Of a stretch of 50,563 nucleotides of DNA, positions 42,796-50,563 are shown piece after piece. The stretch covers positions 232,897 to 283,459 of the forward strand of contig JADLKE010000001.1 of NCBI GenBank assembly GCA_015657505.1, given 5' to 3'. Source of the DNA: Ignavibacteria bacterium. Lineage in GTDB: Bacteria; Bacteroidota; Ignavibacteria; Tepidaquicellales; Tepidaquicellaceae. A program made the translations under genes and the position numbers. The stretch's first letter is position 1. Every line of letters begins with the position of its first letter. The notes beneath the pieces are model-generated. The model did not search any database and was not told where the DNA came from. It worked only from the letters and a program-made list of their open reading frames with translations.

Positions 42796-45042
42796 TTGGC
42801 AGACAGAAAGAAAAGACCCGAAAACTTTGAAGAAATTGAACTCGATGTGGCAGGAATGGAATGCGTAAACTGCGCAAACAGCATCAAGACTTACCTCGAG
42901 AAACTAAACGGAATCCACAACGTAAACGTGAACTTCACATCTGAAGTCGCGTCCGTTGAATTCAATCCGAACCTCATAGAAGTCAGCGACATAATCAAAG
43001 ACATACGGAAACTCGGTTACGACGTTATTGAGGAAGAGGACGACGACAAGATTGAGGAGCAGAAGAGGAACAAACTCAGAAACGACAGGAACAACATAAT
43101 ACTTTCCGTAATTCTTACAATCGTCTTAATGGCGATATCGATGAGCGGTCATCACGGATTTTACGACCTGAAGATACCCGCGAACAAGGGACTGGCGATA
43201 CTGTTCGCGCTGACGAGCATTTCGGTTTTCTGGAACGGGAAAAAGTTTCTCGCGGGGGCGTACAACGCTGCGAGGAATCTGACATCCGACATGAACACGC
43301 TGATTTCAATCGGAGTCATGTCGTCATACATATACAGCAGCGTAATCGCATTCAATCATATATTCCATCTGAACATATACGCGTTAAGAAATTCGCACGA
43401 GGTGTATTTCGAAACCGCATCGATGATAATAACTCTGATACTGATAGGAAATTATCTTGAATCGGTGCTCAAGTCAAAGACACAGACTTCGATAAAGAAA
43501 CTGAAGGAACTTCAGGCAAAGTTTGTGAACATAATCCGCGGCGGCGAAGAAATGTTCGTTCCTTTTAAGAAGGTAAGGCAGAACGACACGGTAATCGTCA
43601 AATCGGGCGACAAGATTCCTGTTGACGGGCACATCACTGAAGGATTCTGTGTTATTGACGAGAGCGCGATGACGGGAGAAAGCATACCCGTCGAGAAGAA
43701 AGCGGGCGACGCGTTAATAAGCGGCACTCTAATGAAGAACGGTTACGTAAAGATGAGCGCGTTCAGAGTCGGCAAGGACACGACACTTTCGAGAATCATA
43801 AGTTTAGTAAAGGAAGCGTCGAATTCAAAACCGAAGATACAGCGTCTGGCGGACAAGATATCAGCGATTTTCGTTCCCGTCGTCGTATCAATCGCGGTCA
43901 TAACATTCATTATCTGGTATCTCGCGATAGGCAAGCCGTTCGACGAATCTCTTCTTTACGCTGTATCGGTGCTCGTAATTGCCTGTCCGTGCGCACTCGG
44001 GCTCGCCTCTCCGATGGCGGTTGTAATCGGCGTGGGCAGGGCTGCGGAGAACGGCATACTTTTCAACAACGTGGAATCGATTGAGAACATAGTGAAGACG
44101 GACACGTTGTGTCTTGACAAGACGGGCACGCTGACAACGGGTGAAATGGAAATCAAGGATATAAACGTTTTCGGAGATATGCCACGCGATGAGATGTTAA
44201 AATATGTTTTCTCTGTCGAGAAATATTCGAATCACCCAATCGCGAAGTCAATATCGGATTACAGCATAGAGAACAAGATTGATATAATCGAAAATGTCGG
44301 CAAGATAACGAATGAAGACGGGCTTGGTATTTCGGGCATTGCGGGAGACAGGAAGGTGTCGATTGGAAGCAGAGCGCTGATGGAGAAGCAAGGCGTCGCG
44401 ATAGACGAAAGCAAAATTCCGCAGGGCAACGGAATACAATTCATAAGCATAGACAACACGCTTGCCGGTACGATAACCTTCGAGGACAGGATAAAACCCG
44501 AAGCGAAGGACACGGTTGCAAGGTTCAAGGAAATGAATCTCGGTTTGTTTCTCATCTCCGGCGACAGCGAAGAAGTTACGAAGAAAGTCGCGGGCGAACT
44601 CGGCATTGAAAACTATTCATTCAGAACGATGCCCGAGGACAAGGAAAAGATTGTATCAAGGCTGCAATCGGAAGGAAAGAACGTCGCGATGATAGGCGAC
44701 GGAATAAACGACGCGCCGTCGTTGGCGAGGGCAAACGTAGGGATGGCTGTAGGCACGGGTCAGGACATCGCAATCGAATCCGCGGACGTGATTCTTGTAA
44801 AAGGCGATTTAAGGAACGTCATAAAATCCATTAACATATCATCAAGGACGGTTTCGATAATAAAGCAGAATATTTTCTGGGCATTTTTTTACAACGCGAT
44901 TACGATACCGGCCGCGGCGGGAATACTGGCGCCTGTCGGGATAACGATAAGCCCCGTAATGGCGGCGATGTTCATGGCATTCAGCGACGTCGTAACAGTA
45001 ATGATTAATTCATTAAGATTGAAATACGTAAACATAAATTAA
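42796..45042 (+). CDS. copA: Cu+-exporting P1B-type ATPase (CopA-like)
   Basis: A 748-residue heavy-metal-transporting ATPase. The N-terminal HMA domain binds metal at Cys23 and Cys26 (GMECVNCANS). The transport site is CPC in IACPCALGLASP. DKTGTLTTGE holds the phosphorylated Asp; TGES, HP (YSNHPIAKS) and GDGINDAPSL complete the ATPase fingerprint. The CPC and following TM residues (YNAITIPAAAGILAPVG, MAAMFMAFSDVVTVM) fit copper or silver over zinc. TTG start. Located between folP and a HMA-domain lipoprotein, which suggests a metal-chaperone pair. Confidence 0.92.
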   Translation: MADRKKRPENFEEIELDVAGMECVNCANSIKTYLEKLNGIHNVNVNFTSEVASVEFNPNLIEVSDIIKDIRKLGYDVIEEEDDDKIEEQKRNKLRNDRNNIILSVILTIVLMAISMSGHHGFYDLKIPANKGLAILFALTSISVFWNGKKFLAGAYNAARNLTSDMNTLISIGVMSSYIYSSVIAFNHIFHLNIYALRNSHEVYFETASMIITLILIGNYLESVLKSKTQTSIKKLKELQAKFVNIIRGGEEMFVPFKKVRQNDTVIVKSGDKIPVDGHITEGFCVIDESAMTGESIPVEKKAGDALISGTLMKNGYVKMSAFRVGKDTTLSRIISLVKEASNSKPKIQRLADKISAIFVPVVVSIAVITFIIWYLAIGKPFDESLLYAVSVLVIACPCALGLASPMAVVIGVGRAAENGILFNNVESIENIVKTDTLCLDKTGTLTTGEMEIKDINVFGDMPRDEMLKYVFSVEKYSNHPIAKSISDYSIENKIDIIENVGKITNEDGLGISGIAGDRKVSIGSRALMEKQGVAIDESKIPQGNGIQFISIDNTLAGTITFEDRIKPEAKDTVARFKEMNLGLFLISGDSEEVTKKVAGELGIENYSFRTMPEDKEKIVSRLQSEGKNVAMIGDGINDAPSLARANVGMAVGTGQDIAIESADVILVKGDLRNVIKSINISSRTVSIIKQNIFWAFFYNAITIPAAAGILAPVGITISPVMAAMFMAFSDVVTVMINSLRLKYVNIN

Positions 45043-45046
45043 CAAT

Positions 45047-45421
45047 ATGAAGAAGACAGTACTTGCATTACTTGCAACAGCATTTATTTTCGCGGCGGGC
45101 TGCGGGAAACCGGACGCAAGCAAAACGACGGACGTAAAATCCGTATCCGAAAAGATAGAGAACGTGGAATACAACTGTCCCGGGATGCACTGCACGGGCT
45201 GCGAACAGACGATATCCGACGAAGTGATTAAACTCAACGGAGTAAAATCGGTAGTCGCCGATTCGAAAGCGAAAACCGTAAAGGTTACATACGACGCAGG
45301 CAGGACCACAAAAGAGGATATCTCGAAATCGATAAACGCCGCCGGCTACGACACGGAAATCTCGAAGTCTGAGAACAAGCACAACTGCGAAGAAGACATG
45401 ATGAAGGACAAGAAGGACTGA
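45047..45421 (+). CDS. HMA-domain lipoprotein, likely copper-binding
   Basis: A 124-residue lipoprotein. The signal sequence MKKTVLALLATAFIFAAGC has a lipobox with Cys19. After a short linker the HMA domain carries GMHCTGCEQTI, the metal CxxC, and GVKSVVADSKAKTVKVTYD. The tail is charged with a final HNCEEDMMKDKKD cluster (one extra Cys). It starts 4 bp after copA. A secreted or periplasmic-side chaperone that hands metal to, or receives it from, the CopA-type pump is a plausible role (inference). Confidence 0.9.
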   Translation: MKKTVLALLATAFIFAAGCGKPDASKTTDVKSVSEKIENVEYNCPGMHCTGCEQTISDEVIKLNGVKSVVADSKAKTVKVTYDAGRTTKEDISKSINAAGYDTEISKSENKHNCEEDMMKDKKD

Positions 45422-45422
45422 C

Positions 45423-46121
45423 ATGGCGGAGAAAGTTAATTTCGACCTGCACGCCGAGAGTTACGAGAAACAAATGGCGGAGGACCTTAAATTCTTCATC
45501 GAAGAAACGGGATATCTCGCGGAATACAAGGTAAGGATAGTAAAGGAGACGCTCGAGGACAAGAAGCCGCGGAACTTACTTGAATACGGGTGCGGCATCG
45601 GAATGAACATAAATTTTTTCAACAAGCATTTCGGACAATCGGAAATTTACGGATGCGACATATCGAAGAAGAGTCTTGAAGTGGCGGAAGAGAGAAATCA
45701 CGAAAGAGTAAAATTCTTTCTTATAACAGAAGAGAACAGCGCCAGGTACAAGAACTTTTTCGACGTCATTTTCGTGTCCTGTGTTTTTCATCACATACAT
45801 CCTGCTCACAGGCAGAATTCGATGAAGAACATATACAGCCTTATGAAGCCCGGAGGAGTTTTTTACCTGTTCGAGCATAACCCTTACAATCCGATTACAA
45901 GAAAAATCGTGAATGAATGCATCTGGGATACGGACGCGGTACTTCTGAAGCCTGACGAGTCATACAATCTGATAAAGGACGCCGGATTCACGCCCGAGCA
46001 CAGGAGGAAGTACACTTTGTTTTTTCCGGGCTTTCTGAGATTTTTGCGCAGGACTGAAAATTTCATTTCATTTCTTCCTCTCGGCGGTCAGTATTACATC
46101 AAGGCAAGAAAAGACAATTAG
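45423..46121 (+). CDS. SAM-dependent class I methyltransferase
   Basis: A 232-residue Rossmann-fold methyltransferase. Motif I is LLEYGCGIGMNINFF (about 52-66), followed by IYGCDISKKSLEVAEER (acidic ribose contact Asp), then FDVIFVSCVFHHIHP and MKPGGVFYLFEHNP. The pattern fits the Methyltransf_11/25 group; the substrate cannot be told. It is the last gene in the metG operon with one base after the HMA gene. Its end overlaps the converging GT2 gene by 4 bp. Confidence 0.85.
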   Translation: MAEKVNFDLHAESYEKQMAEDLKFFIEETGYLAEYKVRIVKETLEDKKPRNLLEYGCGIGMNINFFNKHFGQSEIYGCDISKKSLEVAEERNHERVKFFLITEENSARYKNFFDVIFVSCVFHHIHPAHRQNSMKNIYSLMKPGGVFYLFEHNPYNPITRKIVNECIWDTDAVLLKPDESYNLIKDAGFTPEHRRKYTLFFPGFLRFLRRTENFISFLPLGGQYYIKARKDN

Positions 46122-46864
46122 CCGCGCTGCAATTCTTTTTTCTTCCGCATTTCCGCGGCATATTCTTTTCTGTAATCGAAAATTTCGCGAATCGTTCGCA
46201 GTATTACGGACGGTCTCGCGCCCGTTGAAACTCCGTCGAGACGCGGCAGGTGCTGCACTCCGAGTTCAGTGACGGTATAATCGAGAAGGTTCGCCTTCAG
46301 CATTATCTCGGCGTCGATGAAAGCGTCGATTGATTTTATTTCAATCTTCCTGAACAAATCAGTTTTGAAAAGTTTGAAGGCGCAGTCTATGTCCCAATAA
46401 TGAATATCGAAAATAATCTTCAGAAGATAGTTATAACAAAGCGACGTGAATTTTCTGTAAAGCGAGTACTGCTTGTGTTTCCTGTAGCCGACCACGATAT
46501 CCGAGAAAGGAATAAGTGCAATAAATTTTTTCATTTCCGTAAGGTCGAACTGGTTATCGCCGTCAGTATAGAAAACGTAGTCCATTTTAGCGTTCACGAA
46601 TCCGTCTTTAAGAGTGGCGCCATACCCCATATTTTTCTCGTGGTGAATTACTCTCACCTTCGAAAATTCTCCTGCGAGTTCATCCGCGACCTCCCCTGTT
46701 CTGTCGGGGCTTCCGTCCTCGATAATAATTATTTCGTAATCTTTAAGTTTAAGTTCTTCGAGAATCTTCACCGCGTTTCTTGTAACCTTACCGATATTAA
46801 GCTCATCGTAATACGCGGGGAAAAATACCGACAGTGTAATTTGTGAGTTATCGGGGAAATTCAT
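46118..46864 (-). CDS. Family 2 glycosyltransferase (dolichyl-phosphate mannose synthase-like)
   Basis: A 248-residue GT-A enzyme. N-terminus LSVFFPAYYDELNIGKV, then IIIIEDGSPDRTGEV (nucleotide-binding), and the DxD metal site in YTDGDNQFDL (99-108). No C-terminal membrane domain is present, which fits a cytosolic DPM1-like enzyme that makes polyprenyl-phosphate sugar. The downstream partner here is the GT-C protein at 47807. Its start follows the epimerase stop directly. Confidence 0.88.
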   Translation of the reverse strand: MNFPDNSQITLSVFFPAYYDELNIGKVTRNAVKILEELKLKDYEIIIIEDGSPDRTGEVADELAGEFSKVRVIHHEKNMGYGATLKDGFVNAKMDYVFYTDGDNQFDLTEMKKFIALIPFSDIVVGYRKHKQYSLYRKFTSLCYNYLLKIIFDIHYWDIDCAFKLFKTDLFRKIEIKSIDAFIDAEIMLKANLLDYTVTELGVQHLPRLDGVSTGARPSVILRTIREIFDYRKEYAAEMRKKKELQRG

Positions 46865-47800
46865 TCAGAGTAATTCCTTTTTTAAGTATTCGTAAGTTTT
46901 TGTTATTCCTTCCTCAAAGTCCGTTACGGGTTTCCAGCCGAGCGTTTTCGAAATCAACGTGTTATCGAGAACGCTGACGGGCACGTCGATTTTTCTTTTT
47001 TCGAGATATTTCACTTCGGCTTTTCTGCCCGATATTTTTTCCGCAGTTCTGACGATGTCATTCAGCGTATGACCTTTGCCGCTTCCGAGATTAAAAATCC
47101 TTTCGTCCGTTTTCACTTCGAGCGATTTTACGAGCGCATTCACGGCGTCACCGATATAGATGTAATCTCTTTCGATGCTACCGTCGCCCCATATTTCAAT
47201 CCGTTCACCGAGGATTATCTTCTTAAGAAAGACCGCGACCGCGCCCTGCGCGGCGAGCGGATTCTGTCTTTCGCCGTAAGGGTTCGAAAGCCTGAAGACG
47301 GAGTAATCCAGCCCGTAAAGTTTTTCAAACATGAACAGATAGTCTTCTATCGTTTTCTTGATTATACCATACGAGCAAATTGGTTTTCTGTGATGCGATT
47401 CCTTAACGGGAGTTTTTTCCGGAATTCCGTAAACAGTGCCGCCTGAAGAAATAAAAATGACTTTCGAAGTTTTGTTAATAAGCGCCTCATTCAGGAATCT
47501 CAAAGACGAGACCAGATTTGACTCGACGTCGTAAATCGGATTTTCGTTTGAGTTCGCGGGAAGCGTTGAACTGACGAGGTGAAACGCGACGTCTATGCCG
47601 GCGAGCGAGCCTTTTATATCCACTTCATTATTAAAATCGCCCTCGATAATCCTTACCTTATCGAGGACATGATTAATGTTCTTTCTTGAAAAATTCAGTT
47701 TGTCGAAAATCGTGACGCCGTATCCCCTATCCAGCAAGGCATCCGCGAGATGCGAGCCTATGAAACCTCCGCCTCCGAGTATAAGACAATTTTTCTTCAT
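46865..47800 (-). CDS. NAD-dependent epimerase/dehydratase (extended SDR, GalE-like)
   Basis: A 311-residue nucleotide-sugar enzyme. Rossmann motif GGGGFIGSHL (9-18) binds NAD, HLVSS and ISSGGTVYG follow, and the catalytic pair is Tyr144/Lys148 in SYGIIKK. The C-terminal region has RLSNPYGERQNP and GRKAEVKYLEKRKIDVPVSV, typical of UDP-glucose 4-epimerase relatives. Which sugar it acts on is unknown. It is 6 bp downstream of the membrane-protein gene, in one operon with GT2. Confidence 0.9.
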   Translation of the reverse strand: MKKNCLILGGGGFIGSHLADALLDRGYGVTIFDKLNFSRKNINHVLDKVRIIEGDFNNEVDIKGSLAGIDVAFHLVSSTLPANSNENPIYDVESNLVSSLRFLNEALINKTSKVIFISSGGTVYGIPEKTPVKESHHRKPICSYGIIKKTIEDYLFMFEKLYGLDYSVFRLSNPYGERQNPLAAQGAVAVFLKKIILGERIEIWGDGSIERDYIYIGDAVNALVKSLEVKTDERIFNLGSGKGHTLNDIVRTAEKISGRKAEVKYLEKRKIDVPVSVLDNTLISKTLGWKPVTDFEEGITKTYEYLKKELL

Positions 47801-47806
47801 AAAATA

Positions 47807-49399
47807 TTAATTCAATTTTTCAAAAAAGTACATCGCGAATCTTCTGTCGGACGCGGGAAACTGGTTGATGAGTCTGTAGTCCGGATTATTCTGCAGGTCT
47901 TCGAGTTTCGTATCGAGTTTCCAGACAGAATCAGGTCTGTACCCGTAATGCGTTTCCCAGGCGAGTATGGAGCCTTTCGGCGCCGCAGAAAGATTCTTCG
48001 AGTTCAAGGTACGGAATTTAGACGGGTCGTGCTTATAGTCCGCCGAATAGAATTTGAACACGGGATGATTCGCGTAGAAATCCCTGTCCCGGAAATTCTG
48101 CGCGTTTATGTATTCGGCGGCATTCCTGACCGTAATGTTTTCGGAAGAAAGCACTTTCGGCTTGAAATCGATTCCGAGATAAAGTACAGACACAAGAATC
48201 AGGATAACCGAGACCTTGTTCAAGTATCCGATGCCTGACTTCTTCGAAATTAAAGCAGTGACAGCGATAACCGCGATTAGGAATAGCACCTTAGTGAAAT
48301 CGGAAACGTCAGTAAGCACGCGTCCGTCGGACACTTTCGAAAGGAAAGCGAATGTCATGAACACGGACAAGCCCGCGATAACATAAAACGTCCTGCTGTA
48401 TTTTTTATCCGCAAGACAATTCAGTCCTATCGAGCAGAACACGGCGCACACGGGAGCCGCGTGAAGCATATATCTCCAGTTGCCCGGGTTTGATTTCGTT
48501 ACAAGCGTCGCAGTATGCGCGGCGAGCACGAGTATGAAAATCACATAGAGGAAAAGATATTTTCTGAAATGCTCTTTCATTCCGTTCTTATCCGCGAAGA
48601 AAGAAAAGAAGCCCTGAAGAAAGAGAAGGAACGCCACGGGACCCGCGATAAATATGTAAAGCTGAACGTAATGATAGAACTTAGGATACTCCATTTTATA
48701 TTCGAACGCTGAAATATTTCTCATTTCCGACCAGACATAGAGAATGTCGCCCGACATCAGGTAGCCGAGGAAATTATACAGTAGAGGAACGATTGCGATT
48801 GCGGCGATGTCCTTGTACCGCTTATCTTTCAGGAACACAATTGCAAGAACCAGACCGAACAGAACAATTTCCTGCCTCACGGTGAAAATATAACCCACGA
48901 CGAGACCGGAGAAGAAATATTTTTCTTTCCTGTAAAGAATCAGGAAAGCGGCGAAAAGCAGACCCGTAAATATTTCGGGATAGGAGCGGAAAGAGATATC
49001 GAAGAAAGCGGGCTGCGCGGCGAGCAGAAGCGCGCCGAAGAAAGCATAATTAATCCCGTACAACTTTATGAGTTTATACGTCAGAAAGACCGTCAGCGAT
49101 GCAATCAGCGAATTCACGAGCAGGACGGCGTCATAACTTATCAAAGCGGGCAGCACCATCAGGATTTTGTAACCCGGCTTCGGGGCGTTTCCGAGAATCG
49201 CCCAGGGATTTTTCCAGAAGTCGAGCATATTAATATACTGCGCTACTTCGTCATCCTGATAGAAACCTGTAGAATACCTGCTCGAGACAAAATAAACGAT
49301 TGCGAGAACGGGAATAACGAGCCAGAAGTACTTATCGATTAAAGGCTCGATGCTAGCGGTCATTTCGACCGTGCTTTTATTAATCTTCGTTTTTGCCAT
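47807..49399 (-). CDS. Multi-pass membrane glycosyltransferase-like protein (GT-C/GT39-like)
   Basis: A 530-residue integral membrane protein with about 12 helices. The first periplasmic loop reads STGFYQDDEVAQYINML, matching the acidic motif of GT-C enzymes, where an Asp-Glu/Asp-Asp in loop 1 is catalytic. AAQPAFFDISFRSYPEIFTGLL and RQEIVLFG follow the usual GT39/PMT-like topology. The C-terminus is soluble (NAEYINAQNFRDRD-like region). It likely transfers sugar from a polyprenyl-phosphate donor, perhaps the product of the GT2 enzyme (inference). First gene of the glycan operon. Confidence 0.75.
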   Translation of the reverse strand: MAKTKINKSTVEMTASIEPLIDKYFWLVIPVLAIVYFVSSRYSTGFYQDDEVAQYINMLDFWKNPWAILGNAPKPGYKILMVLPALISYDAVLLVNSLIASLTVFLTYKLIKLYGINYAFFGALLLAAQPAFFDISFRSYPEIFTGLLFAAFLILYRKEKYFFSGLVVGYIFTVRQEIVLFGLVLAIVFLKDKRYKDIAAIAIVPLLYNFLGYLMSGDILYVWSEMRNISAFEYKMEYPKFYHYVQLYIFIAGPVAFLLFLQGFFSFFADKNGMKEHFRKYLFLYVIFILVLAAHTATLVTKSNPGNWRYMLHAAPVCAVFCSIGLNCLADKKYSRTFYVIAGLSVFMTFAFLSKVSDGRVLTDVSDFTKVLFLIAVIAVTALISKKSGIGYLNKVSVILILVSVLYLGIDFKPKVLSSENITVRNAAEYINAQNFRDRDFYANHPVFKFYSADYKHDPSKFRTLNSKNLSAAPKGSILAWETHYGYRPDSVWKLDTKLEDLQNNPDYRLINQFPASDRRFAMYFFEKLN

Positions 49400-49876
49400 A
49401 ATTAGTTGATGAAATTATGAAAATAATTCAAGGATTTAAAGGGTAAAGGGAGGGGCAGGGGTAAGGAGATTTGATGAATCGGGCGGGTAATCGAGAAAAT
49501 GGGTGCAAGTTCAGACGTAAACAAAAAATGGGAATAATCATATTACAAATACAAAGACTGCCTGATTGATTAGTGGAGCAAGCAGGTTGAGAGAATTGAT
49601 ATTTGTGGCGGCGAATAATAATCTGATATTAAATTATAACTAATATTGGACCTCGAAAAATTGTCAATTATCTGTACAAAGAAATTTGTTTTACCGCCGG
49701 AACGCGCAACTTATGAAATTTTTAAATTAATCACTATATTTTTTTAGATATACCTTGAAATATTACGAATAAGTTAATAATATATGTGCACGGAATTTAC
49801 AAGGGGCAGAAATGAATAATTCAACTTGCGTTACTATCATCAAATTTCTTCGAAAACCGTTTACAAAATTACCGCT
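49400..49876. other. Intergenic region between divergent genes
   Basis: About 480 bp with no supported gene. It must contain promoters in both directions. I see a G-rich patch (AAAGGGAGGGGCAGGGG) near 49442-49459 and no clear hairpin. Confidence 0.5.
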
Positions 49877-50563
49877 ATGAAAAAACTAATTTTTCTGCTT
49901 GCTCTCATTTGCAATTTAACATATGCAATTTACAATTGCTCTTCGCAGTGGGTCTATCAGTCATTGCCAAGTTATTACGATGTTTCCGGGATTAAATTCT
50001 TTGATGAAAATACCGGAATATCTATTGGCGCTTTAAATAGTCCCGGTCTGCTTAGAACAACAAACGGCGGATATAACTGGCAACTTATAAGCAGTACATA
50101 TTATTGTTCAATAGAAAAAATTGACAGTACAACATTATACCTGATTGCCGACAGACCCGGCGGACAATACTGGTTTAAAAGAACATTTGACAAAGGAGCA
50201 ACCTTCGATAGCATTTATTTACCTTATAGTTATCGGGGAATTTCATTTATAAATCAAGATACAGGCTGGATAAGCGGTTCAAATGAACTTTTTTACCATG
50301 CGATTTTTATGACAACCAACAAAGGAGTTACGTTTAATCAACTAACAGACACAACAGGTTGGGGCAACATATTTTTTCTGAAACACAAAGTTAATGGTGA
50401 ATACATCGGCTGGCATTACAGTTCCAACGGCGATGAAAAATTCTGGAAAACGACAAACAGCGGTTTGAATTGGTTTCAACTTCAAAAGCCTGCGCAATAT
50501 TTATATGTTTTCCAGTTTTATGATGAAAATACGGGATGGCTATCCGGGGAGCCTGGGGTGAGG
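49877..50563 (+). CDS. Secreted Ycf48/BNR-like propeller protein (3' end outside window)
   Basis: I translated this open frame from ATG 49877 to the window edge (229 residues so far). The signal peptide is about MKKLIFLLALICNLTYAIYN. Repeats follow the same plan as the protein at 20610: KFFDENTGISIG, RTTNGGYNWQLI, FINQDTGWISG, TTNKGVTFNQL, FYDENTGWLSG. By analogy it may end with a T9SS sorting domain, but that part is not visible. The protein is incomplete. Confidence 0.85.
   Translation, partial: MKKLIFLLALICNLTYAIYNCSSQWVYQSLPSYYDVSGIKFFDENTGISIGALNSPGLLRTTNGGYNWQLISSTYYCSIEKIDSTTLYLIADRPGGQYWFKRTFDKGATFDSIYLPYSYRGISFINQDTGWISGSNELFYHAIFMTTNKGVTFNQLTDTTGWGNIFFLKHKVNGEYIGWHYSSNGDEKFWKTTNSGLNWFQLQKPAQYLYVFQFYDENTGWLSGEPGVR

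Overview
The window reads as chromosome from a Bacteroidota/Chlorobiota-type bacterium, most likely of the Ignavibacteria group (inference). Three things point there. Two secreted proteins end in type IX secretion (T9SS) C-terminal sorting domains with the NYPNPFNP motif. Two promoters fit the Bacteroidota pattern TTG-N18-20-TAnnTTTG. Many starts have weak Shine-Dalgarno sequences or use TTG. No rRNA, integrase, transposase or CRISPR array was seen.

Layout. 1-1886: queC (cut by the window edge) and an acetyl-CoA hydrolase/CoA-transferase family gene. 2083-10012: a seven-gene operon coding for a membrane-bound, group-4-hydrogenase-like complex. Its large subunit has lost the [NiFe] cysteines, so it is an energy-converting-hydrogenase-related (Ehr) complex; the first gene is an HTH-EIIA(Ntr) regulator. 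10203-11995: fumC and queF. 12405-13200: stacked tandem repeats. 13300-23332: secreted, membrane-anchored and hypothetical proteins, including both complete T9SS cargo proteins and a TPR protein. 23845-24360: tRNA-Gly(CCC) and a 47-bp hairpin repeat array. 24595-33785: housekeeping genes (class V aminotransferase, rarA, polysaccharide deacetylase, L-threonine aldolase, gyrA), tRNA-Ala(CGC), a lipoprotein, a DCC-family thiol oxidoreductase and a DUF985 cupin.

33812-38360 is a strikingly AT-rich ten-gene operon on the minus strand, and the best candidate here for an undescribed system. It codes for three small membrane proteins, a beta-class DNA methyltransferase fused to a putative Mrr-like nuclease domain, a small protein resembling the SinR/Cas2 fold, an unknown protein, and four tiny paralogous proteins of 45-58 residues. 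The four share a core K-P-N-x-x-I-x-P-P-[KT]-F. They are packed 0-39 bp from their neighbours and are short enough to be missed by ordinary gene calling. Function is unknown; mobile or anti-phage function is only a hypothesis.

38638-46121: an FN3-domain protein, a non-coding stretch with a degenerate 21-bp repeat, then a tight plus-strand operon metG-folP-copA-HMA lipoprotein-SAM methyltransferase, which couples translation, folate and copper efflux genes. 46118-49399: a converging operon for surface glycan synthesis (GT2, NAD-dependent epimerase, GT-C-type membrane protein). The last 0.7 kb opens another secreted Ycf48/BNR-like protein that runs off the window.
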